Below are positions 1 through 9,600 of a stretch of 55,743 bases of DNA, piece after piece; the stretch's first letter is position 1; every line of letters starts with the position of its first letter. The notes under the pieces were generated by a model, which was not told where the DNA came from, made no database searches, and saw nothing but the letters and a program-made list of their open reading frames with translations. This stretch comes from an uncultured Oscillospiraceae bacterium (GTDB lineage Bacteria > Bacillota > Clostridia > Oscillospirales > Ruminococcaceae), in contig CAKSGA010000003.1 in assembly GCA_934454435.1 (NCBI GenBank), positions 1 through 55,743 on the forward strand, given 5' to 3'. A program made the translations under genes and the position numbers.

Positions 1-460
1 GCTCCGTATCGAGGACGCTCTCGCAGCTACAAAGGCTGCCGTTGAAGAGGGCATCGTAGCCGGCGGCGGAACAGCTCTGATCAATGCAATGCCTGCTGTA
101 AAGGTTCTGGTAGACACCCTTGAGGGTGACGAAAAGACTGGTGCAAAGATCGTTCTGCGTGCTCTTGAGGAGCCGGTTCGTCAGATCGCTCTGAATGCAG
201 GTCTTGAGGGCTCCGTAATCATCGACACCATCAATCGTGAGGGCAAGGTAGGCTACGGCTTCGATGCTTACACCGAAACCTACGGCGACATGATCTCCGC
301 TGGTATCGTTGACCCGGCTAAGGTTACACGTTCCGCACTCCAGAACGCTGCTTCCGTTGCTGCAATGGTACTCACCACCGAGTCCCTTGTAGCTGATAAG
401 CCCGAGGAAACTCCGGCAGCTCCTGCAATGCCTGCAGGCGGCATGGGCGGCATGTATTGA
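1..460 (+). CDS. groL: Chaperonin GroEL, C-terminal part (cut by window start)
   Basis: The reading frame is open from base 2 and gives the last 152 residues of the 60 kDa chaperonin, the ring subunit that with GroES folds cytosolic proteins using ATP. Visible family marks are the segment [12 protein letters not shown], which belongs to the equatorial ATPase domain, the segment [15 protein letters not shown] near the end, and the Gly-Gly-Met tail (GGMGGMY) that lines the folding cavity. GroES is expected upstream, outside the window. An intrinsic terminator follows at once. Identity is certain; only the 3' part is present. Confidence 0.97.
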   Translation, partial: LRIEDALAATKAAVEEGIVAGGGTALINAMPAVKVLVDTLEGDEKTGAKIVLRALEEPVRQIALNAGLEGSVIIDTINREGKVGYGFDAYTETYGDMISAGIVDPAKVTRSALQNAASVAAMVLTTESLVADKPEETPAAPAMPAGGMGGMY

Positions 461-512
461 TCCGGAACTGACTCAACGTGCCTGGTACGCTGAAATCACA
501 AATAATTATAGT

Positions 513-541
513 GGGCTGCGATTTTTCGCAGCCCATTTTGC
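513..541 (+). terminator. Intrinsic terminator after groEL
   Basis: The stem GGGCTGCG / CGCAGCCC encloses ATTTTT and is followed by ATTTTG. The same stem recurs after several unrelated genes in this window. Confidence 0.8.
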
Positions 542-571
542 GTATATCAAACATCAAATCAAGAATTATAT

Positions 572-600
572 TTGACATATCCCCTCAATAATGCTATACT
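572..600 (+). promoter_or_regulatory. Sigma-A promoter of the glycosyltransferase gene
   Basis: TTGACA (572-577) and TATACT (595-600) are separated by exactly 17 bases and lie 40 bases upstream of the start codon. Confidence 0.85.
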
Positions 601-640
601 ATAAAAAAACGTTCCGTACAGACGGGGAAAAGAGGGCAAA

Positions 641-1603
641 ATGACACCACGTCTTATAATAGTAGTCCCGTGCTATAACGAGCAGGAGGTGCTGCCGATA
701 ACGGCGCCGATGTTCCTGGCAAAGATAAAGGAGCTCGCAGCGGCGGGGCAGATAACCGAGGACAGCCGTGTGATGTTCGTGAATGACGGAAGCCGTGACG
801 ATACCTGGAAGATAATCACACAGCTTGCAGAGCAGGACGAGCACTACATCGGCATTGCACAGAGCCGCAACCGTGGACATCAGAACGCAGTCCTTGCGGG
901 GCTAATGACCGCAAAGGATATGTGTGACATCACCATAAGCATAGACTGCGACGGTCAGGACGACATCAATGCCATGAACGGCATGGTCGCTGCCTACCAT
1001 GAAGGCTGCGAGATAGTCTACGGCGTGAGGTCGAAGAGGGACACTGACACGTTCTTCAAGCGGTTCACCGCCGAGAGCTTCTACAAGCTGCTGAACTCCA
1101 TGGGCGCCGAGGTCGTGTACAACCACGCAGACTACCGCCTGATAAGCAGCCGTGCGCTCCAGGAACTGGCGAAGTTCAAGGAGGTCAACATCTTCCTGCG
1201 GGGCATGGTGCCGCTGGTGGGCTTCAAGAGCACCTCCGTGTACTATGAGCGCAGCGAGCGGGCCGCTGGGAAGTCCCACTACCCGCTGAGCAAAATGCTG
1301 GCTCTTGCGTTCGACGGGATTACGAGTCTGTCTATCAAGCCCATCAAGATGATTTTCATTATGGGACTTGTCGTGGCGTTCATCAGTTTTGTGGGTATCA
1401 TCTGGGCGGTCGTGGAGGCGATACTTGGAAATACGGTCGGCGGCTGGGCGTCCACGACATGCATAATATGCTTCCTGAGCGGCGTGCAGCTTATTTCGGT
1501 GGGTGTTATCGGCGAATATATCGGTAAAATTTATATGGAGGTCAAGCACCGTCCCAGGTACATCATCAGTGAGAAAACCTGGGAGGATAAGGAAGAACGA
1601 TAA
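641..1603 (+). CDS. Polyprenyl-phosphate glycosyltransferase (GT2, GtrB/DPM1-like)
   Basis: This 320-residue family 2 glycosyltransferase probably moves a sugar from a nucleotide donor to a polyprenyl phosphate on the inner face of the membrane, giving a lipid-linked sugar for surface glycans. The N-terminal catalytic domain shows the opening VPCYNE, the donor-site segment VNDGSRDD, and DCDGQDD in the place of the DxD metal motif. Two hydrophobic segments near residues 230-255 and 268-295 are the usual C-terminal membrane hairpin of the GtrB/ArnC/DPM1 group. The start follows AGAGGG by four bases. It is a single-gene unit with its own promoter. The sugar cannot be told from sequence. Confidence 0.88.
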   Translation: MTPRLIIVVPCYNEQEVLPITAPMFLAKIKELAAAGQITEDSRVMFVNDGSRDDTWKIITQLAEQDEHYIGIAQSRNRGHQNAVLAGLMTAKDMCDITISIDCDGQDDINAMNGMVAAYHEGCEIVYGVRSKRDTDTFFKRFTAESFYKLLNSMGAEVVYNHADYRLISSRALQELAKFKEVNIFLRGMVPLVGFKSTSVYYERSERAAGKSHYPLSKMLALAFDGITSLSIKPIKMIFIMGLVVAFISFVGIIWAVVEAILGNTVGGWASTTCIICFLSGVQLISVGVIGEYIGKIYMEVKHRPRYIISEKTWEDKEER

Positions 1604-1610
1604 TTCGACT

Positions 1611-1638
1611 TTGTTCTACAAAGTGTTATATCTATAGC
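1611..1638 (+). promoter_or_regulatory. Possible promoter of the structured RNA
   Basis: TTGTTC (1611-1616) and TATAGC (1633-1638) are 16 bases apart. Both boxes are weak, and the site matters only because structured RNA follows. Confidence 0.25.
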
Positions 1639-1639
1639 A

Positions 1640-1779
1640 AAATCTCCTTATAGTTATGCGTGAAAGAGCCTGTATCCGCCCGGCTCCTGCCGGAATTGCG
1701 CCGCTGTGGCGACAGGTCGGAAACAAGCTCCGACAAATAAATTATTATGAGGGAGGGCGGTCAATAGACCGCCTTTTTG
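1640..1779 (+). ncRNA. Candidate structured RNA ending in a terminator
   Basis: This gene-free stretch can fold into CCGGC/GCCGG (1680-1693) and CGCC/GGCG (1699-1711), both enclosed by CCTGT/ACAGG (1669-1673 with 1712-1716). GTCGGA/TCCGAC (1716-1734) follows, and then a terminator. It matches no RNA class I know. The last hairpin belongs to a repeat family also seen near 18290 and 32220, so the region could be a repeat insertion and not a functional RNA. A 62-codon open frame here has no ribosome site and looks spurious. Confidence 0.3.
1756..1779 (+). terminator. Intrinsic terminator
   Basis: The stem GGCGGTC / GACCGCC has the loop AATA and is followed by TTTTTG. It ends either the glycosyltransferase transcript or the candidate RNA. 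Confidence 0.8.
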
Positions 1780-1871
1780 CGTTTATTTGTATAATCGTGT
1801 CAGATTATAACGAACTGTATTTTAACTCAGCCAATTGTGCGTGAATTTTCTATGAAAATGTGAAAAAACAC

Positions 1872-1900
1872 TTGCATTTTTTTTGGAGGTGTGATATAAT
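1872..1900 (+). promoter_or_regulatory. Promoter of the cmk-plsC-ispH/S1 operon
   Basis: TTGCAT (1872-1877) and a perfect TATAAT (1895-1900) are 17 bases apart, leaving a leader of about 80 bases before cmk. Confidence 0.75.
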
Positions 1901-1988
1901 AAATTGAATAAATGTATAGGGGTAGTTTTACCTTTTGCCATTTTTTCACATTTAACCCGCTGAAAGGCGGACGTTCAGGGTGATGTTT

Positions 1989-2663
1989 ATGCCGGAAAAA
2001 TTGATCTCAGTGGCTGTCGATGGTCCTGTCGGAGCCGGTAAGAGCAGTATCGCAAGGGCTGCCGCCAAAAAACTGGGGTTCATTTATGTCGATACCGGGG
2101 CGCTTTACCGCTCTGTCGGGCTGTTCTGTCACAGGTGCGGCGCTGACCTCTCCTCGCATGAGGCGGTCGCAGCGGTACTTCCGCAGATACACCCGGAAAT
2201 TCGGCTGATGGACGGCGTTCAGCATATCTTCCTTAACGGCGAGGACGTTTCGGAGCAGATCCGCATGCCGGAGATCTCCATGGCGGCTTCCGCAGTTTCT
2301 GCGGTTCCGGCGGTGCGTTCCGCCCTGCTGGAAATGCAGAGGAAGATCGCAAGGGAAAATAACGTCATCATGGACGGTCGTGATATCGGTACGGTGGTCC
2401 TGCCGGACGCACAGGTGAAGATCTTCCTCACCGCAGCGCCGGAAATAAGGGCGAAGCGCCGTTACGACGAGCTGTGCGCAAAGGGCGTCAGCACCACGTT
2501 TGAGGAGGTCCTCGCTGACCTGAACAAGCGTGACTACGATGATTCCCACCGTGAGGTCGCCCCGCTGAAACAGGCTGATGACGCTGTGCTTGCGGACACC
2601 TCGGGACTGGATTTTGAGCAGTCCTGCGGGCTGGTGTGCGATATCATAAAGGAGAAGCTCTGA
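1989..2663 (+). CDS. cmk: Cytidylate kinase
   Basis: This cytosolic enzyme phosphorylates CMP and dCMP with ATP in pyrimidine nucleotide supply. The 224-residue chain has the P-loop GPVGAGKSS near the N-terminus, the substrate segment YVDTGALYR, and DGRDIGTVVLPDA. The start at 1989 is chosen because CAGGG (1976-1980) lies eight bases before this ATG; the in-frame GTG at 1980 and ATG at 1983 sit too close to it. The stop overlaps the start of plsC by one base, so it is first in the cmk-plsC-ispH/S1 operon, an arrangement common in clostridia. Confidence 0.95.
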   Translation: MPEKLISVAVDGPVGAGKSSIARAAAKKLGFIYVDTGALYRSVGLFCHRCGADLSSHEAVAAVLPQIHPEIRLMDGVQHIFLNGEDVSEQIRMPEISMAASAVSAVPAVRSALLEMQRKIARENNVIMDGRDIGTVVLPDAQVKIFLTAAPEIRAKRRYDELCAKGVSTTFEEVLADLNKRDYDDSHREVAPLKQADDAVLADTSGLDFEQSCGLVCDIIKEKL

Positions 2664-3268
2664 TGTTCTATTCGTTTCTGCGGAACTGTGCAAGGCTTTT
2701 CTACATAATCGTCTACAACATTCACGTGATCGGCGGGGAGAATATCCCCAAGGAAAAGGGCGGCTACATAATCGCCAGCAACCACGTGTCGAATAATGAT
2801 CCGCCGGTGGTGGGCATCACCTTCAAGGGGAAGTACACTTTCATGGCGAAGCAGGAGCTTTTCGAGATAAACCCGCTGTTCACCTGGCTGATAAAGAGGC
2901 TGGGGGCGTTCCCGGTAAAACGTGGCGCCAAGGATAACTCCGCCATTGAAAAGGCGCTGGAAAGCCTTAAGGACGGCAGGATATTCGTGATCTTTCCCGA
3001 GGGCACACGTTCAAAGGACGGTACGCTCGGACATGCCAAGAGCGGCGTGACGCTGATAGCTGCGCAGGCTAAGGTGCCTGTGGTGCCGGTCTTTATAAAA
3101 TACGGCAGAAAGAAGTTCCGCAGGAACATCTACATTTCCATCGGCGAGAAGATACCGGCGGAGCACTTCGATGTGGATATTTCTGACAGAAAGATGCTCA
3201 AGCATGTCAGCACTACCATAATGGATCAGATAGCGCTGCTCCAGGAGAAAATGCCTGATGTTGATTGA
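2663..3268 (+). CDS. plsC: 1-acyl-sn-glycerol-3-phosphate acyltransferase
   Basis: This membrane-associated enzyme adds the second acyl chain to lysophosphatidic acid, making phosphatidic acid for phospholipids. The 201-residue chain has the catalytic H-x4-D motif (NHVSNNDPP) and the glycerol-phosphate motif FPEGTRSKDG. An N-terminal hydrophobic segment (LFYIIVYNIHVIG) could anchor it. The ATG at 2663 overlaps the cmk stop in TGATG and is preceded by AAAGGAG, which rules out the longer in-frame extension inside cmk. The 3' end overlaps the next gene by 11 bases, indicating translational coupling. Confidence 0.93.
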   Translation: MFYSFLRNCARLFYIIVYNIHVIGGENIPKEKGGYIIASNHVSNNDPPVVGITFKGKYTFMAKQELFEINPLFTWLIKRLGAFPVKRGAKDNSAIEKALESLKDGRIFVIFPEGTRSKDGTLGHAKSGVTLIAAQAKVPVVPVFIKYGRKKFRRNIYISIGEKIPAEHFDVDISDRKMLKHVSTTIMDQIALLQEKMPDVD

Positions 3269-5204
3269 GATAGCGGATAAGTCCGGGTTCTGCTTCGGGG
3301 TGGAGCGTGCGATACGGCTCACCGAGGAGGCTGCGGACAGGTACGGCGAGGTCTTTACGCTGGGTCCGCTGATACATAACAAGATAGTTACCGACTCCCT
3401 CGAAAAGAGGGGCGTTACCATTGCCGAAAGCGTGGAGCAGGCGGCGGGGAAACCGCTGATACTGCGCTCCCATGGGGTCGGCAGGGATATAGAGGACAGT
3501 GCCGCCGGAGCTTGTTCCGTGCTGGTGGACGCTACATGTCCGTTCGTGAAGAGAATTCACAGGATCGTTTCGGAGCAGCCGGAGGACGGGGTCGTTGTGA
3601 TCCTGGGCGACGGAGATCACCCGGAGGTCCGGGGGATCATGGGGCATGCCGGGTGTGAAGCCCATGCGTGCATGGATTACGAAGAGGTCCGCAGCGTGCT
3701 TGACCGCTGCAGGGATTCCGGCAGGAACGCAGTTCTTGTCGTGCAGACCACCTTCGACCGCAGCAGATTTCTTGAATATTCCCGCAGGATAGGGGAAGAA
3801 TATTGCTGCGTTAAGATATACGACACAATCTGCAATGCTACCTCAGAGCGACAGAAGAATGCGGAGGAGCTTGCGAAAAGGGCTGACCTTATGCTGGTAG
3901 TCGGAGGAAGGCACAGCTCTAACACAGGAAAGTTAGCTGAAATCTGTTCGAGATATTGCCGCACAGTGTTCATCGAGAGTGCCTCAGAGCTTTCCCCGCA
4001 GATCATCAAGGGTCTGCACTCCGATAGTATTATCGGAATAACGGCAGGGGCTTCGACTCCCGCCTATACAATAAAGGAGGTTCATTTAGAAATGAGCGAG
4101 ATCATCAACACAAATGAAAATGAGGAGAGCTTTGCTGCACTGTTCGAGCAGTCCGAGAGCAAGAGATTATATACCGGCGCCAAAGTCAAGGCAACAGTTG
4201 TAAGCGTAAAGCCGAACGAGGCTGTAGTTGAGCTGGGCACAAAGCACACGGGTTACATACCCCTCGACGAGCTTACCAACGACCCCAACGCTAAGGTTGA
4301 GGACATCGTCAAGGTAGGCGATGAGATCGATGCTATCGTTACAAAGGTAGACGATTCTCAGGGCGTTGTTTTCCTGTCCAAGAAGAGAGTTGACTCCGCA
4401 CTTGGCATGGAGAAGATTGCAGCAAGCAAGGAAGCAAACGAGACTCTTGAGGGCGTTGTTACACAGGCAGTCAAGGGCGGCGTGATCGTCGTAACCAACG
4501 GCACAAGAGTATTTATCCCTGCATCTCAGACCGGTGTTCCGAGAAGCGGCAAGCTGGAGGATCTTGTTAAGAAGACCGTTCAGTTCAAGGTTATCGAGAT
4601 CAACGAGCAGAGAAACAGAGTTGTAGGTTCAATCCGTCAGGCTACCAGAGAGGTTCGTGACGCTGAGAGAGCTAAGTTCTGGGAGACCATTCAGGTCGGC
4701 CAGAAGTTCGAGGGCGAGGTTCGTTCCATCGAGGACTACGGCGTATTTGTTGACATCGGTCCGGTTGACGGTCTGGTCAGAACCAGCGAGCTGACCTGGA
4801 ACAGAGTTGGTCACCCCAAGGATATCGTTAAGGAAGGCGACAAGATCACCGTTATCGTTAAGTCTTTCGATCCTGAGAAGAAGAGAGTTTCCCTCTCCGC
4901 TAAGGATCCCGATGAGAACCCCTGGACCAAGTTCGTTGAGGAGTATCAGATCGGCGATGTTATCAAGGCTACTATCGTAAGCATCACAGAGTTCGGTGCA
5001 TTCGCACAGATCATTCCTGGTGTTGACGGACTTATCCACATCTCCCAGATCTCCACTGAGAGAGTTACAAACATCAACAACGTTCTGACCGTTGGCCAGG
5101 AAGTTGAGGCTAAGATCATCGACATCGACACCGAGAAGAACAGAGTTTCCCTCTCCATCAAGGCTCTGATGGAAGACAACGCTGACCTCGGCGACGCTGA
5201 GTAA
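3258..5204 (+). CDS. ispH: HMBPP reductase fused to ribosomal protein S1 (IspH-RpsA)
   Basis: The first ~278 residues are 4-hydroxy-3-methylbut-2-enyl diphosphate reductase, the last step of the MEP isoprenoid pathway. Its three 4Fe-4S cysteines are C12 (GFCFGV), C94 (DATCPF) and C192 (ICNATS). Residues ~304-636 hold four S1 RNA-binding repeats, the third and fourth being the most canonical (YGVFVDIGPVDGLV, FGAFAQIIPGVDGLIH). S1-type proteins help mRNA bind the ribosome. Such fusions are known in clostridia. Within the gene a strong ribosome site precedes an in-frame ATG at 4092, and codon choice changes there (AGA for arginine and GTT for valine become dominant), so a free S1 protein is probably also made. 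Confidence 0.93.
   Translation: MLIEIADKSGFCFGVERAIRLTEEAADRYGEVFTLGPLIHNKIVTDSLEKRGVTIAESVEQAAGKPLILRSHGVGRDIEDSAAGACSVLVDATCPFVKRIHRIVSEQPEDGVVVILGDGDHPEVRGIMGHAGCEAHACMDYEEVRSVLDRCRDSGRNAVLVVQTTFDRSRFLEYSRRIGEEYCCVKIYDTICNATSERQKNAEELAKRADLMLVVGGRHSSNTGKLAEICSRYCRTVFIESASELSPQIIKGLHSDSIIGITAGASTPAYTIKEVHLEMSEIINTNENEESFAALFEQSESKRLYTGAKVKATVVSVKPNEAVVELGTKHTGYIPLDELTNDPNAKVEDIVKVGDEIDAIVTKVDDSQGVVFLSKKRVDSALGMEKIAASKEANETLEGVVTQAVKGGVIVVTNGTRVFIPASQTGVPRSGKLEDLVKKTVQFKVIEINEQRNRVVGSIRQATREVRDAERAKFWETIQVGQKFEGEVRSIEDYGVFVDIGPVDGLVRTSELTWNRVGHPKDIVKEGDKITVIVKSFDPEKKRVSLSAKDPDENPWTKFVEEYQIGDVIKATIVSITEFGAFAQIIPGVDGLIHISQISTERVTNINNVLTVGQEVEAKIIDIDTEKNRVSLSIKALMEDNADLGDAE
4073..4094 (+). promoter_or_regulatory. 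Internal ribosome binding site and start for free S1 protein
   Basis: AAAGGAGG (4073-4080) lies 11 bases before an in-frame ATG (4092-4094, Met279 of the fusion), exactly at the border of the reductase and S1 parts. The downstream protein begins MSEIINTNENEE and would be 370 residues, a self-contained four-repeat S1. Confidence 0.7.
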
Positions 5205-5220
5205 TTAGCAAAAGAATAAT

Positions 5221-5250
5221 CCCCCTCTCCGGAGGGGGATTTCTGTTTTT
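5221..5250 (+). terminator. Terminator of the cmk-plsC-ispH/S1 operon
   Basis: The stem CCCCCTC / GAGGGGG (loop TCCG) is followed by ATTTCTGTTTTT. Confidence 0.85.
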
Positions 5251-5273
5251 ATATCGCAGGATCCACACATATC

Positions 5274-5306
5274 AACAAGGGCTGCGAAATGACCGCAGCC
5301 CTTGTT
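5274..5306. terminator. Bidirectional terminator between ispH/S1 and the patatin gene
   Basis: A perfect 13-base stem, AACAAGGGCTGCG / CGCAGCCCTTGTT, has a seven-base loop and sits between converging genes. It carries the recurrent GGGCTGCG stem. Confidence 0.8.
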
Positions 5307-5313
5307 ATTTTCA

Positions 5314-6243
5314 TTACGCCAGCAGAACGTCCGCTTCGTCTGCGTCAGCAGGCTCGCACACCTTTGTGGGGGCGGGGGAGCAGTGTTCGGTCTGCCTGCC
5401 CTGGTTCCAGTCTACGAGCTCCATCAGGCGTTTATCCATGAGTGTATAACCGTGGCGGTACAGCTCCATTATCTTCCGGTTGTCCTGCTCGAACTTTGAG
5501 ATGGTGGGGATCTGCGGACGGATAACGAACGCACGCCCCTCCTGCTGGAGCCTCTCCATCAGTGCTGCGGTCTTGTTGTAGTTCTCGACACGCTGCATGC
5601 AGGCTTCGATGAACTCCGGGTAGTCCTTGTACATGTGGGAGATAACCTTGCGGAACTTTGCGTAGTTGGTCGGCGCAACGTTGCTGTCCGGCTTCGTCAG
5701 GACTATCACTACCCTGTCGCAGCCCATTTCAAGGGCGTGCTCGATCGGGATAGAGTCCGCAATGCTGCCGTCAAGATAGTGCTTGCCGTCAAGCTCCACC
5801 GGGTCGCACAGCATGGGAACGGAGCAGGTAGCCTTAACGATGGTCAGCAGGCGCTGTTCATCGGAGCTTTCGGAGAAGAATTCCGCCTTGCCTGTTTCAC
5901 AGCAGGTGCAGGCGTATTCAACGTCAATGCCGCTCTTAAAATATGTATCAAAGTCAAACGGGAACTGCTTGTACGGGTACTCGAAAGCCATCTTGTCGAG
6001 GTTGATTATCTTGTGCACCTCGATGAACTGCTTCAGCCCGAAGTACGACTCGGACTTCGGTACGTTTATCTGCCTTGCAGTCCTCCCGATCTGGCGGGAA
6101 ACATAGCTCATCGCATTTCCGCCGCCCGCTGAAACTCCCACAACGTAGGGGTAGTATATTCCGTTTTCCATCAGACGGTCCAGCACTCCGGCAGTAAAGA
6201 TGCCACGTACTGCTCCGCCTTCAAGTATCAGTCCTGTTTTCAT
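5314..6243 (-). CDS. Patatin-like phospholipase (RssA/YjjU type)
   Basis: This 309-residue predicted serine acyl hydrolase of the patatin family would cleave membrane or exogenous lipids. The oxyanion segment GGAVRG is at residues 9-14, the nucleophile elbow GVSAG has Ser38, and the catalytic aspartate is probably D158 in YLDGS. No signal peptide is visible, so it should be cytosolic. It is a single gene, convergent with the S1 operon and divergent from nifJ. The sequence GGTGGTG precedes the ATG. Substrate is unknown. Confidence 0.87.
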   Translation of the reverse strand: MKTGLILEGGAVRGIFTAGVLDRLMENGIYYPYVVGVSAGGGNAMSYVSRQIGRTARQINVPKSESYFGLKQFIEVHKIINLDKMAFEYPYKQFPFDFDTYFKSGIDVEYACTCCETGKAEFFSESSDEQRLLTIVKATCSVPMLCDPVELDGKHYLDGSIADSIPIEHALEMGCDRVVIVLTKPDSNVAPTNYAKFRKVISHMYKDYPEFIEACMQRVENYNKTAALMERLQQEGRAFVIRPQIPTISKFEQDNRKIMELYRHGYTLMDKRLMELVDWNQGRQTEHCSPAPTKVCEPADADEADVLLA

Positions 6244-6281
6244 AAATTCACCACCATATCAGAGAGTAGTCTACAATTATT

Positions 6282-6310
6282 ACGATAACATTCTACCATC
6301 TGAAAATCAA
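6282..6310 (-). promoter_or_regulatory. Possible promoter of the patatin-like gene
   Basis: On the minus strand TTGATT and TATCGT are 17 bases apart. The -10 box is weak. Confidence 0.4.
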
Positions 6311-6438
6311 CTTTTTGTAAACTTCCCCGGACAAATAGTTTGCATTTCCTACAAATTTTTCCTGTAAAACAACGCTGTTATGTAGATTTTTGACAAATGC
6401 AATTAAGGCCGTTTTTTATTAGCTATATAAACTCAGCA

Positions 6439-6472
6439 TGTCACAAATATCAGTTTGTAAATAAATGTGACA
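6439..6472. promoter_or_regulatory. Inverted repeat in the nifJ upstream region
   Basis: TGTCACA (6439-6445) and TGTGACA (6466-6472) form an inverted repeat about 50 bases upstream of the nifJ -35 box, with TTTGTAAA between the arms. The whole 6244-6641 gap is AT-rich and repeats TTTACAAA-like words. It may bind a redox or global regulator; no specific site type can be assigned. Confidence 0.4.
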
Positions 6473-6520
6473 GGATTTGGTGCAATATGTACAAATAATC
6501 TGAAAAAAACATATTGCCTA

Positions 6521-6549
6521 TTTACAAAATGAAGAACTTGTGATAGAAT
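6521..6549 (+). promoter_or_regulatory. Promoter of nifJ
   Basis: TTTACA (6521-6526) and TAGAAT (6544-6549) are 17 bases apart, with an extended TGA just before the -10 box. The leader before the ATG at 6642 is about 85 bases. Confidence 0.65.
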
Positions 6550-6641
6550 ATAAAGTAAGATCAGACATTGCGCCCGGAATGTTCCCGGCGGTGTCTAAAA
6601 CGGCGGTCATCAGCTGCCGAATATTAAGGAGGATAAATCCA

Positions 6642-9600
6642 ATGGCTAGAGAAAAGCAAACAATGGACGGTAACAACGCTGCGGCGCACGTTTCCTATGC
6701 GTTCACTGACTTAGCAGCAATTTACCCCATTACCCCCTCTTCCGTAATGGCAGAGGTCACTGATTCCTGGTCCACCGCTGGTGTGAAGAACATCTTCGGC
6801 GAGCAGGTAAAGGTCGTTGAAATGCAGTCCGAGGCGGGCGCTGCCGGCGCCGTTCACGGTTCTCTTTCAGCAGGTGCTCTTACCACTACATATACTGCAT
6901 CTCAGGGTCTTCTGCTGATGATCCCCAACATGTACAAGATCGCAGGTGAGCTGCTGCCGTCAGTTATCCACGTTTCTGCACGTGCTGTCGCTTCCCATGC
7001 GCTTTCCATCTTCGGCGACCACAGTGATATCTACGCCTGTCGCCAGACCGGCTACGCTATGCTGTGCTCCACCAATCCCCAGGAGGTCATGGATCTCGGC
7101 GCTGTAGCACATCTGTCCGCTATCAAGGGCAGAGTTCCGTTCCTGCATTTCTTTGACGGCTTCCGTACCTCTCACGAGATCCAGAAGATCGAGAAGTGGG
7201 ACTATGAGACCCTCAAGGGCATGGTAGATATGGACGCTGTTCAGGCGTTCCGTGACAGGGCTCTCAATCCTGAGAAGCCCGTTCTGCACGGCACCGCACA
7301 GAACCCCGACATCTTCTTCCAGGCACGTGAGGCTTGCAACACTTACTACAACAATATCCCCAGCGTCGTTACCGAGTACATGAACAAGGTCAACGCTGAG
7401 ATCGGCACAGACTACAAGCTGTTCAACTACTACGGCGCTCCCGACGCTGAGGAAGTCATCATCGCAATGGGCTCCGTATGCGACACCATCGAGGAGACCA
7501 TCGACTACCTCGCAAAGCAGGGCAGAAAGGTCGGACTGGTAAAGGTAAGACTGTACAGGCCGTTCGTTTCCTCCGCACTGGTTGACGCTATCCCCGCAAC
7601 CGTAAAGAAGATCTCCGTTCTCGACAGGACCAAGGAGCCCGGCTCCCTCGGCGAGCCGCTGTACCTCGATGTAGTTGCAGCCCTCAAGAAGGAGAACAAG
7701 TTCCAGGACGTTCCGGTATTCACCGGCCGTTACGGTCTGGGTTCCAAGGACTGCAACCCGGCGCAGATCATCGCAGTTTACAACAACACCACAAAGCCGG
7801 TATTCACACTGGGTATCAACGACGATGTTACACATCTGTCCCTCGATATCACTGAGAACCCCAACACCACGCCTGAGGGCACTACCTGCTGCAAGTTCTG
7901 GGGACTCGGCTCCGATGGTACCGTTGGTGCGAACAAGAACTCCATCAAGATCATCGGCGACCACACCGACATGTACGCACAGGCTTACTTCGCTTACGAC
8001 TCCAAGAAGTCCGGCGGCGTTACCATTTCTCACCTGCGCTTCGGTAAGACCCCGATAAAGTCCACCTACTTCATCAACAAGTCTAACTTCGTTGCATGCC
8101 ATAACCCGTCCTACATCGACAAGTATGACATGGTAGAGGACGTTATCCCGGGCGGCTCTTTCCTGCTGAACTGCCACTGGACCGTGGACGAGCTGGACGA
8201 GAAGCTCCCTGCTCCCGTAAAGGCTTACATCGCAAAGAACCACATCAACTTCTATATCATCAACGCTAACAAGGTCGCAAGGGAGATAGGTCTGGGCAAC
8301 AAGACCAACACCGTGCTCCAGTCCGCATTCTTCTCCATTGCGAACATCATTCCGCCCGAGGACGCTATAACCTACATGAAGAAGATGGCGTACAAGTCCT
8401 TCGCAAAGAAGGGCGACGATATCGTCAACATGAACTATGCCGCTATCGACAAGGGCGCAGGCGAGGTCGTTAAGGTAGACGTTCCCGCTTCCTGGGCTGA
8501 CTGCGAGGGCAAGCTCCCGACACATCAGGCTGAGGGCGACAACAAGTTCCTGGTTGACTTCGTAAACAAGGTACAGATCCCCGTCAACGCTCAGCGTGGC
8601 GACCAGATACCGGTTTCCACCTTCGTTGACATGAACATCGTTGACGGTACGTTCCCGCAGGGCTCCGCAGCATATGAGAAGCGTGGCATTGCAGTTGACG
8701 TTCCCCAGTGGATCCCCGAGAACTGTATCGAGTGTAACCAGTGCGCATTCGTATGCCCGCACGCAGTTATCCGTCCGTTCATCATGACCGCTGACGAGGC
8801 TGCCGCTGCTCCGGCTTCCGTAAAGACCAAGGACGCTATGCAGCTCCCCGGCATGAAGTACACCATGGCTGTTTCTACCCTGGACTGCACAGGCTGCGGC
8901 GTATGCGCAAACATCTGCCCGGCAGGCGCAAAGGACAAGAGCAAGAGCGCACTTGTAATGAAGCCCATCGAAACACAGATGGATCAGCAGCCGGTATTCG
9001 ACTATGCTGTTGCAAAGGTTTCTGACAAGCCCGAGGTACACGAGAAGTTCAAGGAAACCACAGTAAAGGGCTCCCAGTTCAAGCAGCCGCTGCTTGAATT
9101 CTCCGGCGCATGCGCAGGCTGCGGTGAGACTCCTTATGCAAAGATCGTTACACAGCTCTTCGGCGACAGAATGTACATTGCAAACGCTACAGGCTGCTCC
9201 TCTATCTGGGCAGGCTCCGAGCCGTCCACTCCTTACACCACAAACAAGGAGGGCAAGGGTCCGGCTTGGGCTAACTCCCTGTTCGAGGACAACGCAGAGT
9301 TCGGTTACGGCATGTTCCTGGCTCAGGATACCCTGAGAAAGAGAGTTCAGAAGAAGCTGAAGGACGTACGTGAGGACGCACACGATGACGCAAAGGCGCT
9401 CATTGATGAGTACTTCGCTACTGAGAACGACGGCAAGGCAACCGCAGCAGCTACCAAGAAGCTGGTAAGCGCTCTTGAGAAGTGCCCTGCAAAGGACGGC
9501 ATCATTGGTGAGATCCTCGCAGCTAAGAACTACCTCTCCAAGAAGAGCCAGTGGATCTTCGGCGGCGATGGCTGGGCTTATGATATCGGCTACGGCGGAC

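Noticed and set aside
1656..1844. 62-codon frame between the glycosyltransferase and cmk
   Set aside because: No ribosome site, runs through hairpins and a terminator; better explained as structured RNA or repeat.
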